A DNA stretch of 64,000 nt from an uncultured Colwellia sp. GTDB taxonomy: Bacteria > Pseudomonadota > Gammaproteobacteria > Enterobacterales > Alteromonadaceae. Each line of letters opens with the position of its first letter. Position 1 is the first letter of the stretch. Where the stretch lies: positions 62,001-126,000 of the forward strand of contig CAJXQJ010000007.1 in the NCBI GenBank assembly GCA_913058245.1, written 5' to 3'. Positions 1 to 9,895 of this stretch are shown one piece after another. The notes under the pieces were generated by a model. The model was not told where the DNA came from. It did no database searches and saw only the letters and a list, made by a program, of their open reading frames with translations. The position numbers and the translations under genes were made by a program.

Positions 1-214
1 TTGGCTTGATATCTGATTTATCTCGTAACATTGAGATTCCTTAAGGCAAATTATTTACAAGTGTTTGCGTTATTTTTATACGAACGTACTCGTATCTTAT
101 TACTCCTATCCTAGCTTGAGATGAATAAATGAGCAATAGTATTTAAATAATTGTTGCGATTTTAGCATTTTGTAAGTGAAAAATGGCTAGTGTTTTTAAG
201 AAAAAAGAAAATGA

Positions 215-931
215 TTACAGTGCTAATAGGTGCGAGCGTGAGCGTTCAGGGTAGTTAGTAAAAATACCGTCAACACCGAATGCCAGACATTGCTTAATGT
301 CGTCTAGATTATCAACGGTATAAACCCAAACCTCCAGTCCACGCTGCTTTGCGTCAGTTATTAGCTCTTGGTTAAGGCAGTCAATCGCAAGGTTTAAACC
401 TGAAACTTTTAATGGTAAGCAAAACTGTGCGTAATTTAACGGACAACAAGCAATAAGTGCAGCTGTTTTCACTTTAGGTAAAAGTTCTTTAATGCAGGTT
501 AAGGCATGATGATTAAAAGATGACAAGGTAAGCTGATCAGTCGCCACTATGTTATTGGTTATTGCATTATCGAGTAGTTGTTTTAATTGTATAATTTCTT
601 GACGTAATTGTTGGCCTTGCACAGCTGATTTTAATTCAATATTAATGGTGCATTGTTTAGCAATAGTAGCGAGAGCTTGTTGGAGGGTACAAAGGCCTTG
701 CTTTTTAGGTGTGTTGCTGAGTAATTCAGTAATAGACAGCTGATTAATATGTGTTCGCTGGTTATTAAAAAGCAGGTATTGATCGTGCAAAATAATAAAC
801 TCACCGCTGGCTTGATGATATTGTACGTCGAGTTCAATACCATCACATCCTTGCTCTATTGCTTGCTCAAAAGCTAGTAATGAGTTTTCAGGAAACTCAC
901 CACTAGCGCCACGGTGGGCAATTATTTTCAC
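215..931 (-). CDS. Glycerophosphodiester phosphodiesterase family protein
   Basis: Cytoplasmic enzyme expected to hydrolyse glycerophosphodiesters to glycerol-3-phosphate and an alcohol. The 238-residue protein starts directly with the GDPD fold: HRGASGEFPENS at residues 6-17 (catalytic His), an ELDV metal-binding pair near residue 33, HD near 49, NIELK near 97 and the closing DGIFTNYP. No signal peptide is seen, so it is the cytoplasmic UgpQ type rather than periplasmic GlpQ. It lies 34 bp downstream of psd on the same strand, so it is probably the last gene of an rsgA-psd-GDPD run and would recycle head groups released in phospholipid turnover. The family is clear; the exact substrate is not. 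Confidence 0.88.
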   Translation of the reverse strand: MKIIAHRGASGEFPENSLLAFEQAIEQGCDGIELDVQYHQASGEFIILHDQYLLFNNQRTHINQLSITELLSNTPKKQGLCTLQQALATIAKQCTINIELKSAVQGQQLRQEIIQLKQLLDNAITNNIVATDQLTLSSFNHHALTCIKELLPKVKTAALIACCPLNYAQFCLPLKVSGLNLAIDCLNQELITDAKQRGLEVWVYTVDNLDDIKQCLAFGVDGIFTNYPERSRSHLLAL

Positions 932-965
932 TTTCTTGTCCCGTTAAATGCACCAAGCATTACGG

Positions 966-1877
966 TTAAACTTCGTCACTCTTAGCTTCTTCACTCGCTT
1001 CTTTTGAATCAAAGGCAATTAAATCAGCATAGTGTTCACCTAAACGTGTAACGGTTTCAGGTCCTGCTTGTTCGTTAAATCTGACCATATTTGGCGCAAA
1101 TGTACTGACAACTGTTGAACCAAGTTTAAAACGTCCCATCTCAGCACCTTTTTCAAGTGTGATGGCATCAACGCCGGTTGCTGGGTACTTCCAGCGAAAT
1201 ACATCTTTTCCTGCTGGCGGCGTAACTGTACCTGCCCAAACCGTTTCAATACTAGCAACAATTGTTGCCCCCACTAATACCATTGCCATTGCCCCTTGTG
1301 CGGTGTCGAAAATGGCGACAACACGTTCATTGCGGGCAAATAAATTTGGTACATTGTTGGCAGTTAATGGATTAACTGAAAATAGATCGCCAGGAACATA
1401 AATCATTTCACGTAAAGTGCCGGTAATTGGCATATGAATACGGTGGTAGTCTTTTGGCGCTAAGTAAATACAAGAAAACTCACCACCTTGAAATGGTGCG
1501 GCGGTAGCTTCATCACCACCAAGCAAAGTTTCTAAACTATAATCGAAACCTTTTGCTTGGATAAGTTGCCCGTTATTAATCGGTCCTTGTTGGCTAATTG
1601 CGCCATCAACAGGGTAACAAATAGCTGCTGGATCACTGTCAATGTTACGAGCGCCGTCTTCTAATTCACGTGTGAAAAAATCATTGAAGGTTTTAAAATC
1701 ACTAGCATTTTTTAATTTCGCTTCCGCCATATTGATATCATAAGCTTTAATGAAGTAGCCTATTGCTTTGGTCGTAAGCCAGCCGGCCTCTGCCGCCGCA
1801 AATTTGCCAACCAAGCGTGAAATTGCATGTTTAGGCATTAAATACTGCAAGGCGATTTTAATTTTGTTGATTAACAC
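966..1877 (-). CDS. psd: Phosphatidylserine decarboxylase proenzyme
   Basis: Decarboxylates phosphatidylserine to phosphatidylethanolamine at the inner membrane. The proenzyme of 303 residues carries the self-cleavage motif LGST at residues 252-255, where Ser254 becomes the pyruvoyl group. It also has the charge-relay candidates Asp91 (CYPVDGAIS) and His145/His148 (YHRIHMP). Length and architecture match the bacterial long-form family. It is 26 bp downstream of rsgA on the same strand, the usual rsgA-psd pairing in gammaproteobacteria. The acidic, lysine-ending tail after residue 285 is not part of the catalytic core. Confidence 0.97.
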   Translation of the reverse strand: MLINKIKIALQYLMPKHAISRLVGKFAAAEAGWLTTKAIGYFIKAYDINMAEAKLKNASDFKTFNDFFTRELEDGARNIDSDPAAICYPVDGAISQQGPINNGQLIQAKGFDYSLETLLGGDEATAAPFQGGEFSCIYLAPKDYHRIHMPITGTLREMIYVPGDLFSVNPLTANNVPNLFARNERVVAIFDTAQGAMAMVLVGATIVASIETVWAGTVTPPAGKDVFRWKYPATGVDAITLEKGAEMGRFKLGSTVVSTFAPNMVRFNEQAGPETVTRLGEHYADLIAFDSKEASEEAKSDEV

Positions 1878-1903
1878 TGTTTTTCCTTAATATTCTATTA
1901 TTT

Positions 1904-2941
1904 TTAATCGTTAAAGCGCGTTGTTAAGGTATTGTCACCTAAACTTGCTAATATACGTTGAAAGCTTGCTAGTCGTTCTGGAAATATCTGACCAGCGTCC
2001 TTAGCTGCAACTAAGGCACAACCAGGGTCTGTTTGGTGCTTACAGTCTCTAAATTTACAGGTACCAAGATAGTCATCAAATTCTATAAAACCGTTACTGA
2101 CTTGCTCAGGTGATAAGTGCCATAAGCCAAACTCTCGAATTCCAGGAGAGTCAATTAAGTCACCACCATCTTCGAAGTGATATAATCTAGCCACCGTTGT
2201 GGTGTGTTGCCCCAAACCTGAGTTCTCAGAAACCATTTGTGTAACAACACCTAATTCAGGCATTAATGTATTGGTTAAAGTAGACTTTCCCACACCTGAT
2301 TGACCAACAAAAACACTAGTATGTTGACTAAGTTGGGCTTTTAACTCAGCGATACCTTCGTCGGTTTCATTGCTGACATAAGTTACTTGATATCCAATAG
2401 CACGATAAATGCTGAGTTGGTGTTCAATTTCATCACGATTAGTGCTGTCGAGTAAATCAACTTTGTTGAGTAAAATTACCGGAGTTATACCGGTTTCTTC
2501 TGCTGCTACTAAATAGCGATCAATAATGTCAGCGTTAAAGGCGGGTAAAACCGAAGAAACAATTAATATCTGACTAATGTTTGCGGCGATTGGTTTCACG
2601 CCGTCATAAACATCTGGCCGACTAAGCACTGAGTTTCGTTCGTGTACAGCTTCAATAACACCAGAAATACTATGTTGTGTTTCCTTGCTTTTTCGCCAAA
2701 GCACTTTGTCACCACATACAAGCGAGTCAATACTGCGGCGCATATTACAACGGTAAATTTCGCCATTATTGTCTTCGACATCTGCATGTTGACCAAAGCG
2801 GCTAATAACTGTACCGACTTCCGCATTGCCTAACTGATCATCTTGCCATTGCACTTTTTCAGTAGATTTACGTAACTTTTTACTTTGGTTCGCTTTGATC
2901 CGACGAGCTTGACCTTTAGTTAATTTTTTGGCTTTAGCCAC
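1904..2941 (-). CDS. rsgA: Ribosome small-subunit-dependent GTPase RsgA
   Basis: Late 30S ribosome assembly GTPase. The order of motifs is circularly permuted as in the family: an N-terminal OB-fold region, then G4 (NKVD), G1 (GQSGVGKSTL), G3 (DSPG), and a C-terminal zinc-binding segment with the Cys/His series CKFRDCKH...C. The first about 30 residues are very basic, as in E. coli RsgA. At 345 residues it is of normal length. It is divergent from orn with about 200 bp between them, and heads the leftward run with psd and the GDPD gene. Confidence 0.97.
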   Translation of the reverse strand: MAKAKKLTKGQARRIKANQSKKLRKSTEKVQWQDDQLGNAEVGTVISRFGQHADVEDNNGEIYRCNMRRSIDSLVCGDKVLWRKSKETQHSISGVIEAVHERNSVLSRPDVYDGVKPIAANISQILIVSSVLPAFNADIIDRYLVAAEETGITPVILLNKVDLLDSTNRDEIEHQLSIYRAIGYQVTYVSNETDEGIAELKAQLSQHTSVFVGQSGVGKSTLTNTLMPELGVVTQMVSENSGLGQHTTTVARLYHFEDGGDLIDSPGIREFGLWHLSPEQVSNGFIEFDDYLGTCKFRDCKHQTDPGCALVAAKDAGQIFPERLASFQRILASLGDNTLTTRFND

Positions 2942-3150
2942 AAGTAATTCTCATTTTATGTTAACTCAGTGTTTGTTTTTAAATCTAGGTAAGTAAACGA
3001 CAAAAAAATTTAATCACGCACTATTCTAACGTATTATATACTTAAGCACGGCTTAAATGCATGTGCAATCGCGCCTTTTGCTTTCATACCTGTGCCGGGA
3101 ATGGATAGTGAGATAAGGTAATATAGAAAACTAATGATATGGGAAAGACC

Positions 3151-3696
3151 ATGAGCGCCAATGATAGCAATTTAATTTGGTTAGATTTAGAAATGACCGG
3201 CCTTGAGCCAAGTACTGATGTTATCTTAGAGATCGCGACAATAGTCACTGATAGTCAATTAAATATTCTTGCGGAAGGTCCTGTTTTTGCTATTCAGCAA
3301 AGTGATGATGTACTAGATAATATGAGTGAGTGGTGTATTGAGCATCATGGCAAATCAGGTCTCACGCAACGATGTCGTGAAAGTAACACGACATTAGCGC
3401 AAGCAAGTGCAGCTTCGTTAGCCTTTTTTGAGCAGTATGTAACTAAAGGGAAATCTCCTATGTGCGGCAACAGCATAGGTCAAGATCGCCGCTTTATTAA
3501 TAAATATATGCCAGAATTTGAAGATTATTTTCATTATCGGAATCTAGATGTTAGTACAGTTAAGGAACTAGCACGTCGCTGGAAACCAGAGGTACTTGAT
3601 AAAGTTGTGAAAACCGGAGCACATTTGGCTCTAGATGATATTCGTGAGTCAATTGCTGAACTAAAAGTTTATCAACAGTATTTCTTTAAACTATAG
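3151..3696 (+). CDS. orn: Oligoribonuclease (DEDDh exonuclease)
   Basis: 3'-5' exonuclease that degrades the final di- and oligoribonucleotides (including pGpG) to mononucleotides. The DEDDh set is visible: D and E in [10 protein letters not shown] at the N-terminus, a middle Asp in GQDRRF, and the H/D pair in [12 protein letters not shown] near the C-terminus. I chose the ATG at 3151 over the in-frame ATG at 3139. It gives MSAND..., the family's usual start, exactly 181 residues, and a purine-rich GGGAAAG just upstream. It is divergent from rsgA and followed by a rho-independent terminator. Confidence 0.96.
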   Translation: MSANDSNLIWLDLEMTGLEPSTDVILEIATIVTDSQLNILAEGPVFAIQQSDDVLDNMSEWCIEHHGKSGLTQRCRESNTTLAQASAASLAFFEQYVTKGKSPMCGNSIGQDRRFINKYMPEFEDYFHYRNLDVSTVKELARRWKPEVLDKVVKTGAHLALDDIRESIAELKVYQQYFFKL

Positions 3697-3719
3697 CTGA
3701 GTTCAACATGTTGACCAAA

Positions 3720-3742
3720 AGGCGCTTTAGCGTCTTTTTTTT
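3720..3742 (+). terminator. Rho-independent terminator after orn
   Basis: A six-pair stem AGGCGC / GCGTCT (one G-U pair) with loop TTTA is followed by eight T residues. It lies 24 bp after the orn stop and would end that transcript. Confidence 0.8.
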
Positions 3743-3815
3743 ACTTTTACCTTGCAGGTCAGACCAGTTTGTTGCACTCTAGTAATACATGCAACGAATA
3801 CTATCAAGGATATTT

Positions 3816-4307
3816 ATGGCAAACCGCTTTAGTCGTGCCGTGGCGTTAATTAAAAAGTTCCCGAAGGCAACTCATTCATATTTAATGACCAAATTATTTT
3901 GTTCACAAGTTAAGTTTGCGAATACTTCTAAAGTGACTTTGGTTGAAATTTCTCCCGAACAAGTCACCTTAACGCTAGCGAACCGGAAAAGAGTACAAAA
4001 CCATATTGGTGGGATTCATGCCGTTGCGGCAGCGTTATTAGCAGAGTCAGCTACCGGTATTGTGTTTGGTATGAACTTACCTGATAGCCGTTTACCTTTG
4101 TTGAAGTCTATGACGATACATTATCAACGCCGAATGCAGGGCTCGTTAACCGCAGTTGCAAAAATAACCGATGAGCAAGTAGCACTGTTAACACAAGAAA
4201 AAGGTAATATGGAAATTCCTGTTTCAATAACTGATGAATCAGGGCAACAGCCAATAGAGTGCATTATGACGTGGGCTTGGATAACCAAAAAAGCAAAAAC
4301 TAAATAA
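3816..4307 (+). CDS. DUF4442 / hot-dog fold thioesterase-like protein
   Basis: 163-residue protein resembling the DUF4442 branch of the hot-dog thioesterase superfamily. The helix-forming segment around HIGGIHAVAAALLAESATG matches the region where PaaI-type enzymes carry their active-site acid. A substrate such as an acyl-CoA is family inference only. The ATG at 3816 is preferred to the upstream in-frame ATG at 3789 because AAGGA ends 5 bp before it. The gene stands alone between the orn terminator and the 1209-residue sensor-like gene. Confidence 0.75.
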   Translation: MANRFSRAVALIKKFPKATHSYLMTKLFCSQVKFANTSKVTLVEISPEQVTLTLANRKRVQNHIGGIHAVAAALLAESATGIVFGMNLPDSRLPLLKSMTIHYQRRMQGSLTAVAKITDEQVALLTQEKGNMEIPVSITDESGQQPIECIMTWAWITKKAKTK

Positions 4308-4393
4308 AACACTGCCATCATTAATCGTTGCTAATTATCGCTAAATCCATAAACTACTAATAGTTTAAGTGCTGTTAGGATGCTGCCTCGTTC

Positions 4394-7300
4394 ATGGATT
4401 TAACTTTACCTCTTTATCGACAATTATTTGGTCGATTTTCTCTGCTTGTCATTTGTTTTTTACTCACTAGTGTTGCTGGCGTTTCGCTTTACTTTTATCA
4501 TTCAAAGCAATTGCTTGTAGTAAATGAAGAGTATTTACCAGCTATAGAACAGCACAACAAACAGCAAAAATTATTGATACGCCAAGAGCAGCTAATAAAT
4601 GAAATAACCGCTAGTAAAAATGCCATTGAATTTAGCCGTTATTATCAAGTACTAAATAATAACCTCGAGCAATTATCAACATTATCGAGAAAAAATAGGC
4701 AACTACTCGAACAGCTAATGCAGCGATTACAGCAACAAGCGGAAAATGTTATTCGCTTAACTGAAAGTTCACGTCGAAATATACAGCTAAAAGACAGCGT
4801 TATTATTCAGTTAACATTAGTTGCCGATAGTTTATCTGTTCTTATCGCAGACCAAGCTAGTCAACAAAATAACCTATACCAGCAAGTAAATTCTGACCGA
4901 TTAACAGATCGAGTCACAGCAATTCGAGCCAAAGCACTGAGTAAATTGGCCATTAATCTAAATCGTAATCGTGAATTGCATAGATTACTTGTTGATAGCT
5001 TGGTTATGTTTAGCAAATTAGATCTTCGCTATGACTTGATTGAATTTGATTACCTACAGCAACAATCCAATATTGGCTTGCAAAAATGGTTAGCGAACAT
5101 GGTGGATCAATTTGATAGTAAAAGCACTGATGAAAACGCATTAGTAGAACAAGTTGTTGTGCTAAATGATTTACTATTTGTTGAGCAAAACACCTTTGCC
5201 AAATGGCGTGGTCAATTACGAAGAGTACAAGATTTTCGAATAGAGCTGCAAACGCAACACGCAGATTTAGCACCGTTGGTCGCATCAGCATTAAACATCA
5301 AGTTACCAAATGCAGGCGCGATTAATCAAAGTATTAAATTACAGTTCGCTGAATTTTCTCTCGAAATTTCTGAACAACATTATATTTGGCTAGTTATCGC
5401 CGTGTTTATTAGCTTTTTAGTGTTGTTTCTAGTTATTTTATATAGCACTCGTAAGGTTTTAAAACGCTTTAACCAAAACCATAAAGCAGTGATTAATGAA
5501 TACCTGAATTCTGGCAGTTGTACTGGGGAGTTTTTTTCGGCGGAAGCAAAGCAGGTGGTTAGTGGCTTTGAGCAACTGTCACAACCTAAGCATAGTGAAG
5601 TTGATTATCTTAATCTTAAACAGCAACAACAGTTATTCACGACACAAGTTCATCAGCACAGTGGTTACGCATTTTGGCAATTGTCACAGTCAAAACCGAC
5701 TTATGACAATACTTTAAAAACTATATTAGGAATTGAGTCGTTTCCTAAACATTGGCGGCATTTATTTAGCCGAAATGACGTTAGTAAAATTATTGCAGTA
5801 GCTCGTGAAGCAAAAACGCATAACAACATTCAACGCCTGTTATTAGTCACAGAGCGAGAGAAAGCTGTTTCATTAACAATTGAATATATTAATAGCCATT
5901 GGCGAGGCAGTGTCAGCTCGGCAGAAACACTACAACAGTTACATAGTCAAAATAATCAGTTACAAGCACAATTGCAGCAACAAACCCAAAATGAAAAACT
6001 TAATATTATCCGAAATAGTGACTATGTAATTGGCATCATTCAACGGTTGATTACGCAAAAGTGGCGTGGCGATGGCCCTAGTAATGAACAAGAAAACGAC
6101 GAGCTTTTGCAACAATTATTAAACGGAAGTCAGCAACAGAAAATAAGCGCTCAATTACGCCGAGATGATTACCTTTTAACTCTATCAACCGTCAATCTTA
6201 TTGATGAAGTACATAGCGCAACAATTAACTGTGCCATGGCTGAAATTGACTGTAACAATAGCGTATACGTAAGTATTGACGAAAAAGTGAATCCGTATGT
6301 CACCATGGAAAGTGAGCTTTTCCATAACATGATACGAGAGTTTTCTGCATTTTTATTGGCTCAGCAACACAATGCGAATTTAGATATTACGCTTAAATTA
6401 GCCGACGTAAATAGTGCGCAACAAATAGTGAGCTTTAGCTTTGTTGTACAAACATTTTCAGATCAAGATGCATTCTCTCAGGCAATGGCGCTTATTACGC
6501 AAATAATCGATATGAATGCAGAGTTAACATGTACTAAATTAGTTTATTTACGTGATTTAATGTTGGTATTCAATGCCAGTGATAGTGAAAGCGTTGTGCT
6601 CGACAATAGCGGCAAGTTTACTTTTAATCTGCCATTAGCTAAAGCTGACTGTCCTAGTGATGGAGTAATGCCTAATCAGCAGATTAGCAAAGCTGATATT
6701 AGATTAGGAAAAGGCAGTGTTTTAGTTATTGCTACAGAGCCTGAAAGTCGTCAACGACTTTGCAATGTGCTTGCAGGTAGCAAGCTACATGTTGAAACCA
6801 TGCGAGACTTAACATTATTTCAACGACAATTAAGCATTAAACATTTAAAAGATAATAAGGTCGATGTTTTACTTATTTCTGAAGAAGTTTATCGATCAGA
6901 TTATGATTTAATTATTCAACATATCGAGAGCCTACCAAGTAAGTTGCAGCCTAAAATTTTGATCAGTCAACCTTTAGCGAATAAGAGTCTAGCGAGAACA
7001 GGAATGTTTTCTCATTGCATGATGCCGTGGTATGCCAACGATTTAAAATATAAGCTCAACCAACTGCTAGCAAGTAAAGAAAAAAGTAATTTATTAATAG
7101 CGAGTGAAGTTTTTGGTCAACAGCAAACTTTCGCCAACCAGCATAAATTGTTGTTAGCTGTTAAAAAACCGAGTAGTCAGCAATATTTAATACAATTACT
7201 GCATTGGCTAGGTTTTGATTTAACCGTAGTTACTCAATTATCACAGTTAGAACAGCATTGGCAAAGCGGTCAATATCAGGTTGCTATTAGCGAATTCTTG

Positions 7301-8023
7301 CCGTTTAAACTAGCTCTAGCCAATACGATTGACTATCCTCGTGGAGTTTATGCTTTTGAATGTGAGCCGAATGTAGTTGCCGACTTTTTTGTGGCGCAAA
7401 ATATCGATGAATCTTGGCACACGGGTATTATGCCACCTGTTTTGGATATTCAAGCAATAATTGCGTTGTTATCACCGTGGCTAAGTGTGCAAATAGCGCA
7501 GCAGGTTGAGCAAAATAACTTAGAGCAAAAAGTTGCTAAAGATAATCAAGAACAGGCAGCTCAAGCAACGGATGATGTTCAAAGTACGAGTAAAACTAAC
7601 GATGAAACTTCAGCTGAAAATATTGATAAGTTATTAGATTTGAATTTTGATAATACACAACAAGATATTCAAGCTCCCGCAGCTTTTGACCTAAATCGTT
7701 ATGCACAAAATCAGGGTTCTGCAGAAATAGCAGCAATTATGCTTGATGATTATTTAGCTGATATCGAGTCGTTATTGATTAAGCTTGAGCAAGCTATTAT
7801 TGCTAACAATATTGCTGACTCTCAACGACATTTAAAAAGCATTATACATCTGAGTCGAGTTATCGCGGCAGAGCCGCTTTTACAGCAATGTCAAGCGTGT
7901 CATAAATTATTATTACAAGTAGATGGTAGTTTATCATCGCAGCAAAGTAAGCAACTTAAACAGCAGATAGTGCAACTGACATCATGTCTTAGTCAGCTAG
8001 TTGAATTTGCGGAATCAATATGA
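4394..8023 (+). CDS. Membrane protein with degenerate hybrid histidine-kinase architecture
   Basis: 1209-residue protein laid out like a TorS/BarA-type hybrid sensor. It has TM1 at about residues 14-34, a long Gln/Leu-rich coiled-coil periplasmic region, TM2 at about 330-352, a cytoplasmic stretch, two receiver-like domains (about 770-890 and 915-1035) and a C-terminal Hpt-like helical bundle. None of the phosphotransfer chemistry is recognisable. I find no H-box or clear N/G boxes. The first receiver starts VLVIATEP instead of an Asp-rich pocket and has Ser where the phospho-Asp should be. The second reads ISEFLPF at that place. The Hpt motif is RHLKS (R1145-H1146), with Arg at the usual His position. 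The stop overlaps the start of the DUF1289 gene. It may be a scaffold or signal-transfer protein; the true function is unknown. Confidence 0.7.
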   Translation: MDLTLPLYRQLFGRFSLLVICFLLTSVAGVSLYFYHSKQLLVVNEEYLPAIEQHNKQQKLLIRQEQLINEITASKNAIEFSRYYQVLNNNLEQLSTLSRKNRQLLEQLMQRLQQQAENVIRLTESSRRNIQLKDSVIIQLTLVADSLSVLIADQASQQNNLYQQVNSDRLTDRVTAIRAKALSKLAINLNRNRELHRLLVDSLVMFSKLDLRYDLIEFDYLQQQSNIGLQKWLANMVDQFDSKSTDENALVEQVVVLNDLLFVEQNTFAKWRGQLRRVQDFRIELQTQHADLAPLVASALNIKLPNAGAINQSIKLQFAEFSLEISEQHYIWLVIAVFISFLVLFLVILYSTRKVLKRFNQNHKAVINEYLNSGSCTGEFFSAEAKQVVSGFEQLSQPKHSEVDYLNLKQQQQLFTTQVHQHSGYAFWQLSQSKPTYDNTLKTILGIESFPKHWRHLFSRNDVSKIIAVAREAKTHNNIQRLLLVTEREKAVSLTIEYINSHWRGSVSSAETLQQLHSQNNQLQAQLQQQTQNEKLNIIRNSDYVIGIIQRLITQKWRGDGPSNEQENDELLQQLLNGSQQQKISAQLRRDDYLLTLSTVNLIDEVHSATINCAMAEIDCNNSVYVSIDEKVNPYVTMESELFHNMIREFSAFLLAQQHNANLDITLKLADVNSAQQIVSFSFVVQTFSDQDAFSQAMALITQIIDMNAELTCTKLVYLRDLMLVFNASDSESVVLDNSGKFTFNLPLAKADCPSDGVMPNQQISKADIRLGKGSVLVIATEPESRQRLCNVLAGSKLHVETMRDLTLFQRQLSIKHLKDNKVDVLLISEEVYRSDYDLIIQHIESLPSKLQPKILISQPLANKSLARTGMFSHCMMPWYANDLKYKLNQLLASKEKSNLLIASEVFGQQQTFANQHKLLLAVKKPSSQQYLIQLLHWLGFDLTVVTQLSQLEQHWQSGQYQVAISEFLPFKLALANTIDYPRGVYAFECEPNVVADFFVAQNIDESWHTGIMPPVLDIQAIIALLSPWLSVQIAQQVEQNNLEQKVAKDNQEQAAQATDDVQSTSKTNDETSAENIDKLLDLNFDNTQQDIQAPAAFDLNRYAQNQGSAEIAAIMLDDYLADIESLLIKLEQAIIANNIADSQRHLKSIIHLSRVIAAEPLLQQCQACHKLLLQVDGSLSSQQSKQLKQQIVQLTSCLSQLVEFAESI

Positions 8024-8220
8024 GCCTAGAACCTATTATTAAAACGACACCAGAAATTGAAAGTCCTTGTGTGTGTAATTGTTGTTTAGATGAGCAAGAC
8101 ATTTGTTTAGGCTGTTTTCGTCATATTGACGAGATAGTGTCGTGGCGAAAGCTCAATAACACAGAAAAAAATACAGTCATACAACAATGCCATAAACGAG
8201 CACAACAAAGAGCAAAATAG
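8020..8220 (+). CDS. DUF1289 family Cys-rich small protein
   Basis: 66-residue protein with the DUF1289 signature: SPCVCNCCLDEQDICLGCFR followed by EIVSWRKLNNTEK. Its spaced cysteines suggest a small metal-binding (zinc or Fe-S) fold. The function of the family is unknown. The ATGA overlap with the preceding gene's stop indicates translational coupling, so it is probably made together with the sensor-like membrane protein. Confidence 0.88.
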   Translation: MSLEPIIKTTPEIESPCVCNCCLDEQDICLGCFRHIDEIVSWRKLNNTEKNTVIQQCHKRAQQRAK

Positions 8221-8251
8221 ATGTATAAATGTAAAATCGTTAAGGCAAAAA

Positions 8252-9895
8252 ATGTCTAAAGTTGAAAAAAATACCTTAACTCAGCTAGACAAGCTTAATG
8301 TCTTAATTATTGATGACAACTTATTGGTTCACAATACTTTAAAAGAAAGTTTGTATGCGTTAGGTATCAAAGAAGTTCGTTGCGCTGAAAATGCCTATTA
8401 TGGTTTAAGGCTATGCGATGAAATGCATTTTCATGTGGTGATTTGTGCCTTTAATGTTAAAAGTGATAAGGACGGCTTTCATTTATTGGAAGAGCTTAAA
8501 TTTAAAGGGCACGTTACTAAAACAACGGTACTCATTTTTCTTAGTTCAGAAACCGACGAGTCGCTGGTGAATTCGATCATTGAATTACAACCTGACGACT
8601 TTTGGACAAAACCGTTAGCTATTAAAAAAGTGCAAACTCGTTTAAAAGCCACCTTAAAAGTTAAACAAGCGCTGTTTAATATTTATCAGGCTATTGATAG
8701 AAAGGCTTATGCGAAAGCAATCTATTTTGCTGATCGGCATTTGTTAAATGAATCATTAGCGCAATTTCATCCGAATATTAACCGTATTAAGGGTGATGCG
8801 CTGCTACATCTATTAGAGTTTCAAGAAGCGGAGGCTTTTTATAAGCAATTGCTGAAACAATATCAGTATTCATGGGTTTATTTAGGTTATGCCAAAGCAT
8901 TATTAAAACAAGGGCGAATAGAGGAAATTCGCGACATGTTAAAAACCTTAACAGATAAGCCTGAAACTCGCTTTGGTGCCCACGACATGATGGCGCAATA
9001 TTACATCGAGCAAGAGGAGTATCAGCAGGCGTACGATGAAATAAAAATGGCGACAGCATTAGCACCTAGAAATATTGAACGTAATAAAAAGTCATGGGAT
9101 CTAGCTCGTTTAACACACGATCATAAAGGTCAATATCTAGCGACACGAAATATTGCTCAACAAGCAAAAAACTCAATTCATGACTCACCAGAGCTAATTC
9201 TAAATGTGGTTAGAGCAGGGATCGATTTAGCGTGTGCGACGCCAGATGACAGCGCGCAAACGGTGTTAAAGCAAATGGATCGCTACCTTGAACAGTTTGA
9301 AAATGACTATGAAGATATTCAAATGTTTAAGCAGCAGTTACTTGTAGTTAAAGCTCGTTTGCACAATGTTCGTAACGAAGCAGAAAAAGCAACTAAGTTA
9401 GTTGAAAATCATATGTCGTTAAAGCCAACGGCAGTGGTTGAAGATAATTTAGATAAAGTGAAAGTGCTGCATGAACTTGGTATGCGTGAAGATGCAATTC
9501 ATTTATTAAAAGCAATTAATAATCAAATTTCAGATGAGTCACTCAATTGCCAAGTAGTTAAGTGTTATATTGAGCAAGAAACGGAAGAGCGAGAAGAAAT
9601 ACATTTTACCGCAAAACAGTTAAACAGTATGGCGGTGGAGCACTTTCAAAGAAACCGTTTATTGCCGGCGCTAGATGCTATTACCCAAGCACTGCAATTA
9701 AGCCCTGATAATGTAAAGCTAATGATCAGCCAGTTAAAAATTCTGATCACCATTAAACAGCATAATGAAGCAAATACTGAACATGTTACTTTGGCCGAAC
9801 AATTATTTAGTCAACTCGCAGAGAAAGTTCAGCAAGGGAAAAGTGCAAGTGTGCTAGAAGAATTAACAGTGAAATGGCAGAAGCTTAACCACTAA
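8252..9895 (+). CDS. Receiver-like domain protein with TPR repeats (phospho-Asp absent)
   Basis: 547 residues. Residues 15-135 form a CheY-like receiver with the acidic pair D21-D22, Ser98/Ser99 and the conserved Lys120 (FWTKPL). The phospho-acceptor position, which is C-D-Y-N in related receiver-TPR proteins, is C65-A66-F67-N68 here, so the Asp is replaced by Ala. The rest is TPR-like helical repeats (about 145-300 and again about 440-510), suited to protein docking. It lies 31 bp after the DUF1289 gene and probably in the same operon as the degenerate sensor. The proteins may signal by interaction rather than phosphorylation (inference). Its end overlaps the convergent queG by 4 bp. Confidence 0.82.
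   Translation: MSKVEKNTLTQLDKLNVLIIDDNLLVHNTLKESLYALGIKEVRCAENAYYGLRLCDEMHFHVVICAFNVKSDKDGFHLLEELKFKGHVTKTTVLIFLSSETDESLVNSIIELQPDDFWTKPLAIKKVQTRLKATLKVKQALFNIYQAIDRKAYAKAIYFADRHLLNESLAQFHPNINRIKGDALLHLLEFQEAEAFYKQLLKQYQYSWVYLGYAKALLKQGRIEEIRDMLKTLTDKPETRFGAHDMMAQYYIEQEEYQQAYDEIKMATALAPRNIERNKKSWDLARLTHDHKGQYLATRNIAQQAKNSIHDSPELILNVVRAGIDLACATPDDSAQTVLKQMDRYLEQFENDYEDIQMFKQQLLVVKARLHNVRNEAEKATKLVENHMSLKPTAVVEDNLDKVKVLHELGMREDAIHLLKAINNQISDESLNCQVVKCYIEQETEEREEIHFTAKQLNSMAVEHFQRNRLLPALDAITQALQLSPDNVKLMISQLKILITIKQHNEANTEHVTLAEQLFSQLAEKVQQGKSASVLEELTVKWQKLNH

Noticed and set aside
1-214. Left edge of the window as part of a gene.
   Set aside because: No reading frame with coding character or start signal was found. 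It appears to be plain intergenic sequence.
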